Source: Stutzerimonas decontaminans
Lineage (GTDB): Bacteria > Pseudomonadota > Gammaproteobacteria > Pseudomonadales > Pseudomonadaceae
Reading direction: 5' to 3'
Assembly: GCF_000661915.1 (NCBI RefSeq)
Contig: NZ_CP007509.1
Location: 3,427,501-3,491,500 of the forward strand
DNA length: 64,000 bases
Below, in pieces: positions 29,419-38,092 of the stretch. A program made the translations under genes and the position numbers. Under the pieces are notes generated by a model. It saw only the letters and a program-made list of their open reading frames with translations. It ran no database searches and was not told the DNA's origin. The stretch's first letter is position 1, and each line of letters starts with the position of its first letter.

Positions 29419-30172
29419 CTACGCCAGCCCGCGGCGGCGGCCTCCCCGGTTCCGCCGCTTTTCCTCGCAGCCAATATCGCCGTTCGGCTTTCCCACACTG
29501 CGCCGGCGCATCTTCGCTCAGCCGCCCGACACGCTGGCCGATGCCGTAAGGCGCTGAGCACCCAGTCAAAAACTCACCGATCAACGGTAGCTGACGTGGG
29601 AACTATCGAGCACAGCTGGCAATCATAAGCGCGTACCGACAATTCCAGGTGGAAAGGGACGTCGCACATGAACGTGCATTGGGTCATCAATCTTGTAAAC
29701 CGCTCCGCCCTAGATCGCAAAGCGACCTCGGCGCTAGCGCAAGCTCAGCCAGTGATGCGGCTGAACATCCGGCCAATGGCCACGGCGTCGACCAGAACCA
29801 ACGCGGCATCTGGTACGGCAAACGCCGAGCAAGGCACGAACAGAGGGTTACGGCCATGCAAACGCACCACCCCCATCCGACAACGCGCGCGACGACGGCG
29901 CTATTCACCTCATTGCCGGGCTGCAATCGACGTTCAATGCCAGCTGCCTATAGCGGCGTTGCACGATAGACGCATCCAGCCCTGACCATGACGCTGCGAT
30001 AAACGAACACCCCCAGTACATCGCAATCCCGAGCCGGTGCTTCGGGGCGGAACGATTCGTTCCAGCCAGCCAGGCCCGGCGGTAGCGAACTGAAGAACAC
30101 GAACACGCAGGCGCCTTCAGCTGGCGCCACGGACAAGTAGAACGACCTTCGAAACGATTCAGGAGAAGCAAT
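29419..30172. other. 754-nt intergenic region upstream of the algA-type gene
   Basis: No credible gene. Short open frames here (for example 29668-29985) are Arg/Thr/Ala-rich with no recognisable domain. It contains a palindrome GGAACGATTCGTTCC (30049-30063) 110 nt before the next start. A long 5' leader or upstream regulatory region for the mannose-1-phosphate guanylyltransferase gene is possible, but clear promoter boxes were not found. Confidence 0.45.
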
Positions 30173-31618
30173 ATGATCCCGGTTATTCTTTCAGGCGGTA
30201 GCGGCTCCCGACTGTGGCCCCTTTCCCGCAAGTCGTTCCCCAAGCAATTCCTTGCGCTCACCGGCGAGCAGACGTTGTTCCAGCAGACCGTCGAACGCCT
30301 GGCTTTTGATGGCATGCAGCAACCGCTTTTGGTGTGCAACAAGGACCACCGTTTCATCGTCAAGGAGCAGCTGGCTGCCCGCAAACTTGGCGTTCAAGGC
30401 CTTCTGCTCGAGCCTTTCGGCCGTAATACTGCACCGGCCATTGGCATCGCCGCGATGAAGCTGATCGAGGAAGGCCGCGACGAGCTGCTGCTGGTCCTGC
30501 CGGCTGACCATGTGATCGAAGACCAGAAAGCCTTCCAGCGCTCCCTGGCGCTGGCCACCAATGCCGCCGAGAACGGTGAGATGGTGCTTTTCGGCGTGCC
30601 GCCGACCCGCCCCGAAACCGGTTACGGCTACATCCGTGGCAGCCAGGACGCCAATACCGGTCTGCCGGATGGCATCAAGCGCGTCGCCCAGTTTGTCGAG
30701 AAGCCGGACGAAGCACGCGCACAGAGCTACCTGGAGTCCGGGGACTACTACTGGAACAGCGGCATGTTCCTGTTCCGTGCCAGTGTCTTCCTGGATGAAC
30801 TGAAGAAGCACGACCCGGACATCTACGACACCTGCTGGGTCGCGCTCGAGCGCAGCGTGAAGAACGGCGACGAAGTGCTGATCGATCCGGCCACCTTTGC
30901 CTGCTGCCCGGACAACTCCATCGACTACGCCGTGATGGAAAAGACTCAGTTGGCCTGTGTGGTTCCGATGTCCGCCGGCTGGAGCGATGTCGGCTCCTGG
31001 TCGTCGATCTGGGATGTGCACGAGAAGGACCAGAATGGCAACGTGCTCAAAGGCGACGTGATCGCCGAGGACTCGCGCAATTGCCTGGTCCACGGCAATG
31101 GCAAGCTGGTCACGGTGCTGGGCCTGGAAGACATCGTGGTCGTGGAAACCAAAGACGCCATGATGGTCGCCCACAAGGACAAGGTGCAGGACGTCAAGAA
31201 ACTGGTCAGCAAGCTCGACGCTCAGGACCGCAGCGAAACCAAGAACCACTGCGCGGTGTACCGCCCATGGGGCTGGTACGACTCGGTGGACATGGGCGGC
31301 CGCTTCCAGGTCAAGCGCATCTGCGTGAACCCGGGCGCCAGCCTTTCCCTGCAGATGCATCACCATCGCGCTGAGCATTGGATCGTTGTGTCAGGTACTG
31401 CCCAGGTGACTTGTAACGAGAAAACCTTCCTGCTTACCGAAAACCAGTCGACTTATATTCCGATCACCTCGGTACACCGCCTGGCCAACCCTGGAAAGAT
31501 CCCGCTGGAAATCATCGAAGTTCAGTCCGGCAGCTACTTGGGTGAAGATGATATCGAGCGTTTCGATGACGTCTATGGGCGCGCCGAACAGAGCAACGAA
31601 GCCAAAGTCGCTCGCTAG
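30173..31618 (+). CDS. algA: Mannose-1-phosphate guanylyltransferase/mannose-6-phosphate isomerase
   Basis: A 481-residue bifunctional enzyme producing GDP-mannose for exopolysaccharide, LPS or alginate-type polymers. The N-terminal nucleotidyltransferase has GGSGSRLWPLSRKSFPK (8-24); the C-terminal cupin isomerase has the metal-binding QMHHHRAEHW (about 394-403). AlgA, PslB and WbpW are paralogues of this type, so the symbol is provisional. It stands alone without polysaccharide genes nearby and is followed by a strong terminator. Confidence 0.93.
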   Translation: MIPVILSGGSGSRLWPLSRKSFPKQFLALTGEQTLFQQTVERLAFDGMQQPLLVCNKDHRFIVKEQLAARKLGVQGLLLEPFGRNTAPAIGIAAMKLIEEGRDELLLVLPADHVIEDQKAFQRSLALATNAAENGEMVLFGVPPTRPETGYGYIRGSQDANTGLPDGIKRVAQFVEKPDEARAQSYLESGDYYWNSGMFLFRASVFLDELKKHDPDIYDTCWVALERSVKNGDEVLIDPATFACCPDNSIDYAVMEKTQLACVVPMSAGWSDVGSWSSIWDVHEKDQNGNVLKGDVIAEDSRNCLVHGNGKLVTVLGLEDIVVVETKDAMMVAHKDKVQDVKKLVSKLDAQDRSETKNHCAVYRPWGWYDSVDMGGRFQVKRICVNPGASLSLQMHHHRAEHWIVVSGTAQVTCNEKTFLLTENQSTYIPITSVHRLANPGKIPLEIIEVQSGSYLGEDDIERFDDVYGRAEQSNEAKVAR

Positions 31619-31638
31619 CAACGCGGGCAGTGAGACAG

Positions 31639-31662
31639 AAAAACCCGCTACGGCGGGTTTTT
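31639..31662 (+). terminator. Intrinsic terminator of the algA-type gene
   Basis: AAAAACCCGC (31639-31648), loop TACG, GCGGGTTTTT (31653-31662): a 10-bp perfect stem with a built-in T5. It lies 20 nt after the stop. Confidence 0.92.
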
Positions 31663-31934
31663 CTCATTCTGAGTCTGGTTCTGCGCGGGCTCGCAGGCGC
31701 ATACTTTCAAATCGTAAAACGCCGTGCGTAATGAATATGCAATAACCCTCTTTTTTGAACTACTCCTCGTTTTTCAAGCTTGCTCGTGATCCGAAAAAAC
31801 CTTTTCAATTGGCCTCCGTCCAACAAGCTGAAGCGATTGAGGAACGGAACACAAAATTTCTAGTTACAACTGCAGACGCACTCTTTTTGCTTCAGCTGCG
31901 TCTTACAAAAACTTTCCCAAGAAGGGTCTCTTAC
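31663..31934 (+). promoter_or_regulatory. AT-rich leader region before the 73-residue protein gene
   Basis: 272 nt, noticeably richer in A/T than the surrounding genes, with several A- and T-runs. An uninterrupted frame from a TTG at 31755 continues into the downstream gene but reads like non-coding sequence. It probably holds the promoter and 5' UTR; being AT-rich, it is a possible MvaT-bound region. Confidence 0.45.
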
Positions 31935-32156
31935 GTGACGAAAGACGAACTGCGCGCCGAACTTGAGCGCCAGGCGCAGCGCTTCACCAATGTGTATGGC
32001 GGTGAAATCACGACTTACGCCGCTGAACGCGAGCCCGAGCGCAAGCCATGGCGAAAAAAACCAACTGTTCTCGACCAAGTTTTTAAACAGGAACTGCAGA
32101 AGCTCGAGCAGGAAAAACAATCGAGTTGCCAAAGCACAGTGGCCGAACAGGCATAA
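31935..32156 (+). CDS. 73-residue basic hypothetical protein
   Basis: Begins at GTG 31935 with AGAAGGG 8 nt upstream. The product starts VTKDELRAELERQAQRF, carries an ERKPWRKKP segment in the middle and ends in a Gln/Glu/Lys-rich helix. It has no signal peptide and no membrane segment. I recall similar small proteins in Pseudomonas but cannot name the family; the function is unknown. The longer frame starting at TTG 31755 is less credible. Confidence 0.6.
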   Translation: MTKDELRAELERQAQRFTNVYGGEITTYAAEREPERKPWRKKPTVLDQVFKQELQKLEQEKQSSCQSTVAEQA

Positions 32157-32243
32157 CGCCCGCCCTTCCGAATGCGTCGCTGTTGACTTGTGGGCGCAAA
32201 GCTCGTGCTGATTGTGCTGCCTGAAAGTAACGGCGCAGTGAAA

Positions 32244-33719
32244 TCAGCGCCTACCGCCCAATAACGAGCCAAGTAATCCTCTGGCCAATTGTCGCCCCAA
32301 CTGACTGGCTGCCTGGCTCAAGGCACTTTTCACCACTCGCCCGGCCAGATCGCCTAGATCCGCATTGGCCGCCTGCGGCCCTCGCCGAGGCTTTTCAGCG
32401 ACGCCTTTAGGCTGCTCGATGGTTTGCGCTGCCCGAGCGCTGAGAATCTCATAAGCCGACTCACGATCGACCGGCCTGTCGTATCGGCCGCGCAGGCCGG
32501 ACCGCGCGATAAGCAGCGCCCGCTCGGCTTCGCTCAGCGGTCCTACTCGTGACTGAGGTGGGGCAATCGCCACGCGCTGCACCATCGCCGGTGTGCCTTT
32601 TTCCTCAAGCCCGCCAACCAGCGCCTCTCCAATCCCCAGTTGGGTCAGAACGTCTAACGTTGCGAACGCGGGATTGGCGCGGAAACCATCGGCCACCGAG
32701 CGCAGCGCCTTTTGCTCTTTCACCGTATAGGCCCGCAAGCCATGCTGGATACGTAGCCCAAGCTGCGCCAGAACCTGGTCCGGCAGGTCAGCGGGAGACT
32801 GGGTGACGAAATAAACACCCACCCCTTTCGAACGAATCAGCCGAACCACTTGCACCAGTCGCTCCTGCAACGCCTTGGGCGTATCGCCGAACAACAAGTG
32901 GGCTTCGTCGAAGAACAACGCCAGCACCGGCTTGTCGGCGTCCCCGCGTTCCGGAAGCTGTTCGAACAACTCAGCCAGCAACCACAGCAGGAACGTCGCA
33001 TAAACCTTAGGTGCTTCATGCACCAGCACACTAGCGTCGAGCAGGTGAATAGGACCCCGACCATCTGCTGCCGGATGCAATAGATCCTCAAGTTGCAGGG
33101 CTGGCTCGCCGAACAGCGCTTCGACACCCTGCTGCTCGAGGGTCGCCAGACGCCGCAAGACCGCCTGCGACGAGGCGCCGGTGAACAATGCGCTGTCCTC
33201 GCCCAACAGCTGCGGTTCAGCCTTGAGGTGCGCCAACAGTGCCTTGAGGTCTTTCAGATCGAGCAACAGCAAGCCGTCTCGATCTGCCACCTTGAACGCA
33301 GCGTACAACGCAGCCTGCTGGCTATCGGTCAGCTGCAGCAGATTTCCGAGCAACAGCGGCCCCATCTCGCTCAAGGTGGTACGCAACGGATGGCCGCTGC
33401 GACCATGCACGTCCCACAGGGTCACCGGATACGCCTGGGGCTGATGGTCCAGCCAGGGCATGCTGGCGATCCGCTCGGCTATCTTGCCTTGCGGTGCGCC
33501 AGCGGCGCCCAGCCCGCACAGGTCGCCCTTGATGTCTGCGGCGAAGACCGCAACGCCTGCATCACTGAACTGCTCGGCCAGGCGCTGCAAGGTCACAGTT
33601 TTGCCGGTACCCGTGGCACCGGCAATCAATCCGTGTCGGTTGGCCAGTCGCAGGGACTGGGTGTTCGGCTCTCCGGTTGCATCTGCGCCGAGCACCAGAC
33701 GATCCATCACTGACTTCAT
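32244..33719 (-). CDS. HerA-like ATPase (DUF853, YjgR type)
   Basis: A 491-residue ATPase of the HerA/FtsK superfamily. Walker A is GATGTGKT near the N-terminus; the Walker B segment is LALFFDEAHLLF, followed by the RSKGVGVYFVTQSPADLP motif typical of DUF853. E. coli YjgR is its counterpart and has no firmly established role; DNA translocation is inferred. ATG at 33719 has AAGGAGG 7 nt upstream. It overlaps the 77-residue gene by ATGA. Confidence 0.88.
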   Translation of the reverse strand: MKSVMDRLVLGADATGEPNTQSLRLANRHGLIAGATGTGKTVTLQRLAEQFSDAGVAVFAADIKGDLCGLGAAGAPQGKIAERIASMPWLDHQPQAYPVTLWDVHGRSGHPLRTTLSEMGPLLLGNLLQLTDSQQAALYAAFKVADRDGLLLLDLKDLKALLAHLKAEPQLLGEDSALFTGASSQAVLRRLATLEQQGVEALFGEPALQLEDLLHPAADGRGPIHLLDASVLVHEAPKVYATFLLWLLAELFEQLPERGDADKPVLALFFDEAHLLFGDTPKALQERLVQVVRLIRSKGVGVYFVTQSPADLPDQVLAQLGLRIQHGLRAYTVKEQKALRSVADGFRANPAFATLDVLTQLGIGEALVGGLEEKGTPAMVQRVAIAPPQSRVGPLSEAERALLIARSGLRGRYDRPVDRESAYEILSARAAQTIEQPKGVAEKPRRGPQAANADLGDLAGRVVKSALSQAASQLGRQLARGLLGSLLGGRR

Positions 33720-33949
33720 CGTCCAGCCTCCTTGTCGCGCTCTGCGGAGTCGCACGAGCCGCTCGCATTAGCATCCGGAACTGGCTCGGGTTGCTTCTGC
33801 TCTTGCTGCAACCGCGCCCAGAGTGCCGCGGCGTCAGCAAATTCGGCACCCTGCTCGGGCGACAACGCTTCGGGATCGTATCGCTGAGTACAGCCACTAC
33901 CGATGATCGGTGGCGCTTTGGCTACGGCACGCTCGAGGGGATCGGTCAC
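33716..33949 (-). CDS. 77-residue hypothetical protein coupled to the HerA-like ATPase
   Basis: Starts MTDPLERAVAKAPPIIGSG and has an Ala/Gln/Glu-rich helix ending in a polar tail. No known domain. Its stop overlaps the HerA-like start in an ATGA junction, and the AAGGAGG ribosome-binding site of the ATPase lies within its last codons, which supports it as a real translated and coupled gene. It could be a small partner or adaptor; this is inference. Confidence 0.6.
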   Translation of the reverse strand: MTDPLERAVAKAPPIIGSGCTQRYDPEALSPEQGAEFADAAALWARLQQEQKQPEPVPDANASGSCDSAERDKEAGR

Positions 33950-33964
33950 GGCGACTCCGGATCG

Positions 33965-34816
33965 TCAGTTGAACACCATCGTCTTGTTGCTGTGTACCAG
34001 CACGCGGTCTTCCAAGTGATAGCGCAAGCCACGCGAAAGCACCATCTTCTCCACGTCCTTGCCGAGACGGACCATGTCCTCAATGCTGTCGCGATGGCTG
34101 ACGCGCACCACGTCCTGCTCGATGATCGGCCCGGCATCGAGCTCTTCGGTGACGTAGTGACAGGTCGCCCCAATCAGCTTCACGCCACGCAGCGACGCCT
34201 GATGATAGGGCTTGGCACCGACGAACGATGGCAGAAAGCTGTGGTGGATATTGATGACGCGCTGGGCAAACTCGTCGCACAGCTCCGACGGCAGAATTTG
34301 CATGTAGCGCGCCAGCACGATCACATCGGCGCGTTGTTCGCGCACCAGACGGGTGACTTCGGCAAAGGCCTCCTGCTTGTTCGCAGGATCGACCGGTACA
34401 TGAATGTAGGGAATGCCATGCCACTCGACCATGCTGCGTAGGTCGTCATGGTTGGAAATCACGCAAGGAATGTCGCAATCCAGCTCACCGCTGTGCCAGC
34501 GATGCAGCAGATCGGCCAGGCAATGCGATTCCCGACTAGCCATCAGTACCACGCGCTTGCGTTGCTCGGAGTCGGTGATGCGCCACTCCATGGAAAACTC
34601 ACGGGCGATCGGCGCGAACGCCTGACGGAAACCCTCGAGATCGAAGGGCAGCGAATCTGCGCGGATTTCATGACGCATGAAGAACCAGCCACTCTGGTGG
34701 TCGGAGTGATGATTGGCTTCAGTGATCCAGCCATTGTAGGTGGCGAGGAAGTTACTGACCTTGGCGACAATGCCAACGCCATCGGGACAGGCAATGACCA
34801 GCCTGAAAGTGCGCAT
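33965..34816 (-). CDS. purU: Formyltetrahydrofolate deformylase PurU
   Basis: A 283-residue hydrolase converting 10-formyl-THF to THF and formate, balancing one-carbon pools. An N-terminal ACT domain (RLVIACPDGVGIVAKVSNFL) precedes a formyltransferase-like catalytic domain with HHSFLPSF and DAGPIIEQDVVRVSH. GGAG lies 9 nt before the ATG. The formate released can feed PurT. Confidence 0.96.
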   Translation of the reverse strand: MRTFRLVIACPDGVGIVAKVSNFLATYNGWITEANHHSDHQSGWFFMRHEIRADSLPFDLEGFRQAFAPIAREFSMEWRITDSEQRKRVVLMASRESHCLADLLHRWHSGELDCDIPCVISNHDDLRSMVEWHGIPYIHVPVDPANKQEAFAEVTRLVREQRADVIVLARYMQILPSELCDEFAQRVINIHHSFLPSFVGAKPYHQASLRGVKLIGATCHYVTEELDAGPIIEQDVVRVSHRDSIEDMVRLGKDVEKMVLSRGLRYHLEDRVLVHSNKTMVFN

Positions 34817-35165
34817 TAAAGGTTACTCCGGCTCAAAGGAAACGCGGCATTCTAGCCCAGCAGGTAAAAGCGCAGCCATCGCGTTTGACAGCCAACCGCC
34901 GCTGACCAACTTCCCGGCATGAGGCAGAGGCGCTAGCGAGCTAAGCGTTTTTAGGAACTACATAAAACCATCGAAAAAACTTTTCCGTTTAAAAAACGTT
35001 TTCGATTGTTTTTAAAGCCTTGCTCTCCGGCACTCCAGCGCCTGCCGCGCATGAAATATTCCTGCAAGAAAATGGTCGGTTTTTAACCAGGTCTATATTT
35101 ACTTGCGGATTACGCAGGACTATGATTGCTGCCACTTGCGTTCAAACCTATCCCAAGGAAGTCAC
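34817..35165 (+). promoter_or_regulatory. AT-rich regulatory region upstream of mvaT
   Basis: 349 nt with no gene. The segment 34950-35030 is strongly A/T-rich and has inverted arms ATCGAAAA (34970-34977) and TTTTCGAT (34999-35006) flanking AT-rich tracts. TATATT at 35094-35099 is a candidate -10 box. MvaT/H-NS proteins bind AT-rich DNA and often repress their own gene, so autoregulation is likely. Confidence 0.6.
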
Positions 35166-35546
35166 ATGTCACTTATCAATGAGTATCGCGCTACTGAGGA
35201 AGCCATCAAGGAACTTCAAGAGCGCCTGAAGTCGCTTTCCGAAGACGACAAACTGAAAAAGGAACTGGAGTTCGAAGGTAAGCTGCGCGAACTCATGGGC
35301 GAGTATCAGAAGTCCCTGCGCGACATCATTGCCCTGCTTGATCCGGAAGCCTCTCGTAACGGCAAAAGCCAGCGCGCTACAAAAGCTCCGGCGACCAGCA
35401 AGCGCGCGCGCCGCGTGAAGCAGTACAAGAACCCGCATAGCGGCGAAGTGATTGAAACCAAAGGTGGCAATCACAAGACATTGAAAGAATGGAAAGCCCA
35501 GTGGGGCTCCGAAACCGTGGAAAGCTGGGCCACCCTTCTCGGCTAA
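35166..35546 (+). CDS. mvaT: H-NS-family global silencer MvaT
   Basis: A 126-residue xenogeneic silencer. The N-terminal coiled-coil oligomerisation region (about 1-65, INEYRATEEAIKELQERLKS) is followed by a basic linker (TSKRARRVKQYKNPHSGE) and the AT-hook-like DNA-binding domain containing KGGNHKTLKEWKAQWG. It represses AT-rich horizontally acquired genes. ATG at 35166 follows AAGGAAG. An upstream in-frame ATG (35103) is rejected. Neighbours purU and sbcB match P. aeruginosa. Confidence 0.97.
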   Translation: MSLINEYRATEEAIKELQERLKSLSEDDKLKKELEFEGKLRELMGEYQKSLRDIIALLDPEASRNGKSQRATKAPATSKRARRVKQYKNPHSGEVIETKGGNHKTLKEWKAQWGSETVESWATLLG

Positions 35547-35565
35547 GCGTTTACGGTTTAAATCG

Positions 35566-35615
35566 AACGCCATTTCTCGACATTAATCAGCGATGTCGGG
35601 AAATGGCGTTTTTTA
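35566..35615 (+). terminator. Intrinsic terminator of mvaT
   Basis: AACGCCATTTCTCGACAT (35566-35584, one unpaired base) pairs with ATGTCGGGAAATGGCGTT (35593-35610), followed by TTTTA. Long stem, 20 nt after the mvaT stop. Confidence 0.88.
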
Positions 35616-35690
35616 TTTGCCTACCTTTACCTTAGTTTCAGCTCTGCGAACCGCCACCTTCCCCACGCACTGCCAAAGTCTTTCGGCGAA

Positions 35691-37127
35691 CTAGTTAGCC
35701 AGCCCGTAGCGCTCGCGCAGCCCTAGGCCGTAGTCGCGCCATTGCTGTAACAGTTGTTGCTGCGCGGGCGTGGCAGTAACCATGGATTGCTCAATACCCG
35801 CCTCGAACTGTGCAAGCGTGTTAGGTGCTCCGTAGGCATCATCGCTCAGTCGTTGCTGGCAGAACCGACGCCACTGCGCTTGCTCCTCAGCGGATAACGC
35901 TTCGGGGAAGTTTCGTGCGCGGTAACGGAATAACAGCTCCTCGAGGCGAGCATCGTCGAATCGACACGGATATCCCGCCAGCTCGGCAGGAGCCAGGCTG
36001 CGGACTTGGTCGCACAGCCGCCGGTCGCGGTCGCCGAGAAAACCGTCATACAGCTGTTGCTCGGGGTCTTCGCTTCCGACGAAGCCTTCCTCACGATAGA
36101 TCTCCTCCAGCTTGCCGCTCCAGACTTGCCGTTGCTCACGTAATGCAGCGGCGCGAGCCTGGCAGAGCGGCATATCCAGAGCCAGCCGTTGAATATCTGC
36201 TTCGCGCAGCACCTTGAGCGGTGCCAGCACCGGACACTTGTTGATGTGTACCAACTTCAAGGGCACCGGCAGCTCGCCTTCGGCGAGTTGATCGCGACGG
36301 GTATAAAGGCGCTGCCGCAAGGTTTCGGAGGTTTCCTGCAAGAGCGGCTGGGAATCTGCCTGCAGATCGCAGACGATCAATGCATTGCGATTGCGCGGAT
36401 GCCAGCCCAGCGGCAGCACCACGGAAAGATAATGCCGTGCTGCCGAAAAACGGCCGGACACATGCACCAGCGGCTCGAGCAAAGTGATCTGGTCGAGCAC
36501 AGCCTGTTTGCGCCGCAAGCTGAAGAGATAGTCATACAGCCGTGGCTGGCGATCTCGAATGAGTCTGGCCAGGCCAATGGTGGCGCGCACATCGGACAGG
36601 GCGTCGTGAGCGTTCAAGTGCTCCAGCCCGTTAGCCACGCTCAGGCGCTCAAGCTTGAGCGTCACCCGGCCATCCTCCTCAGGCCAGGCGATACCCTCCG
36701 GACGTAACGCATAAGCGGTACGCACCAGGTCGATCAGATCCCAACGACTGTTGCCGCCCTGCCATTCACGCGCGTAAGGATCGTAGAAGTTGCGGTATAG
36801 GCTGTAGCGGGTCACCTCATCGTCGAAGCGCAGGCTGTTATAACCGGCACCGCAGGTCCCGGGCGTGGACAGTTGCTGATGCAGACGCTGGATGAACTCC
36901 GCTTCGCACAATCCTTTCTGTTGCAAGACTGACGGCGTGATTCCAGTAACCAGGCACGCGGCAGGATGCGGAAGAATGTCGTCTGAGGGGCGACAGTAGA
37001 TGTTCAGCGGCTCGCCAATTTCCTCGAGCGCCTCGTTGGTGCGAATGCCCGCCACTTGCAACGGGCGGTCGCGGCTGGGGGAGATCCCGGTGGTTTCGAA
37101 GTCGTACCAGAAGATGCTTGGGGTCAC
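35691..37127 (-). CDS. sbcB: Exodeoxyribonuclease I (SbcB)
   Basis: A 478-residue 3'-5' ssDNA exonuclease of the DEDDh family, acting in mismatch repair and recombination. Exo motif I is FWYDFETTGISP and the later motif NAHDALSDVRA supplies the His/Asp pair. The SH3-like and helical C-terminal domains are present by length. It converges with mvaT across its terminator. Confidence 0.95.
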   Translation of the reverse strand: MTPSIFWYDFETTGISPSRDRPLQVAGIRTNEALEEIGEPLNIYCRPSDDILPHPAACLVTGITPSVLQQKGLCEAEFIQRLHQQLSTPGTCGAGYNSLRFDDEVTRYSLYRNFYDPYAREWQGGNSRWDLIDLVRTAYALRPEGIAWPEEDGRVTLKLERLSVANGLEHLNAHDALSDVRATIGLARLIRDRQPRLYDYLFSLRRKQAVLDQITLLEPLVHVSGRFSAARHYLSVVLPLGWHPRNRNALIVCDLQADSQPLLQETSETLRQRLYTRRDQLAEGELPVPLKLVHINKCPVLAPLKVLREADIQRLALDMPLCQARAAALREQRQVWSGKLEEIYREEGFVGSEDPEQQLYDGFLGDRDRRLCDQVRSLAPAELAGYPCRFDDARLEELLFRYRARNFPEALSAEEQAQWRRFCQQRLSDDAYGAPNTLAQFEAGIEQSMVTATPAQQQLLQQWRDYGLGLRERYGLAN

Positions 37128-37384
37128 GGGAGGGTCCTTCTCGATCAGCGCTGCAGTCTATCAGCCGAACCGACACATCGCAGACCCAGGCCGGTACCAG
37201 GCTGGCACTGCAGATGTGTTTAAGCGGCGCACCGCTCTGCGAACGGCATCCTGCAATCGAGCAGGCATTTCGCCATAATCGCACCCGATCGGCGCGCCGG
37301 GCTCAAGCACGAGACTCTGCGCATTGCCGCAGCGGCGGTTGCCGCATAGCATCGACCTTTGCCTGGCCTCAGACGACCTTACCT

Positions 37385-38092
37385 TTGCCTTCCACACTCG
37401 ACCGACAAGCCCTGCTCGATACCTACCTCCGCGTCGAGACACCCGAGGGCATCGATCTGCTTCTGCGCCCTGCCGGGCTGGTGCCTCGCGCGCTCGCCTT
37501 TGCCATCGACTTGGCGATTCGCGCTGCCATCCTGCTGGCCCTGTTTATCACGCTCGGACTGCTGGGCAAATTCGGCATGGGCCTGGCCACATTGCTGTTG
37601 TTCCTCGTGCAATGGTGGTACATGGTGCTCTTCGAGGTGCTGAATCAAGGTCGCACACCGGGCAAATCCTGGCTGGGCCTACGCGTCGTGCACGACGACG
37701 GCACTCCGGTCGGCTGGTCTTCCTCGCTCACCCGTAATCTGCTGCGATTCGTCGACATGCTGCCGTTCGGGTATTTTCTTGGCGCCCTGAGCTGCCTGGG
37801 CCACCCAGCCTTCAAACGACTCGGCGACCTTGCGGCCGGCACGCTGGTGGTCTATCAGGAAAAGTCCATGGCACGCCCTCCGCTTCCTGAAGCCGAGCCG
37901 GCCCCCACTCCCCTCGCGCTGACCCTCGATGAGCAACGCGCGCTAATCGGCTTTGCCGAGCGCCATGGCAGCCTTTCTGCTGAACGCCGTCTGGAACTGG
38001 CCTCGATTCTGGCCGCCCCCCTGGGAACCACCGAAGAGCACGCCGAGACGAAGATCCATGGCATTGCACGCTCACTGGTAGGTGCACCATGA
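37385..38092 (+). CDS. RDD family membrane protein
   Basis: First gene of the RDD-SpoIIM-DUF4129-DUF4350-MoxR-DUF58 operon. About 235 residues with an RDD domain: RALAFAID (35-42), two to three helices between 37 and 87, the family motif GRTPGK (89-94) and RNLLRFVDMLPFGYFLG. The C-terminal third is soluble and acidic. No ATG suits the domain start; the TTG at 37385 is my best choice, without a strong ribosome-binding site. It ends in an ATGA overlap with the next gene. Function unknown; some RDD proteins are cation transporters. Confidence 0.8.
   Translation: MPSTLDRQALLDTYLRVETPEGIDLLLRPAGLVPRALAFAIDLAIRAAILLALFITLGLLGKFGMGLATLLLFLVQWWYMVLFEVLNQGRTPGKSWLGLRVVHDDGTPVGWSSSLTRNLLRFVDMLPFGYFLGALSCLGHPAFKRLGDLAAGTLVVYQEKSMARPPLPEAEPAPTPLALTLDEQRALIGFAERHGSLSAERRLELASILAAPLGTTEEHAETKIHGIARSLVGAP

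Noticed and set aside
29668..29985. 105-codon frame in the long gap before the algA-type gene
   Set aside because: Arg/Thr/Ala-rich, no domain, overlapping alternative frames of similar length; likely random.
30191..31378. Minus-strand frame of about 395 codons
   Set aside because: Antisense to the algA-type gene, His/Val-rich shadow translation.
31755..31934. TTG-started N-terminal extension of the 73-residue protein
   Set aside because: AT-rich, no ribosome-binding site at the TTG, and the GTG at 31935 has a good one.
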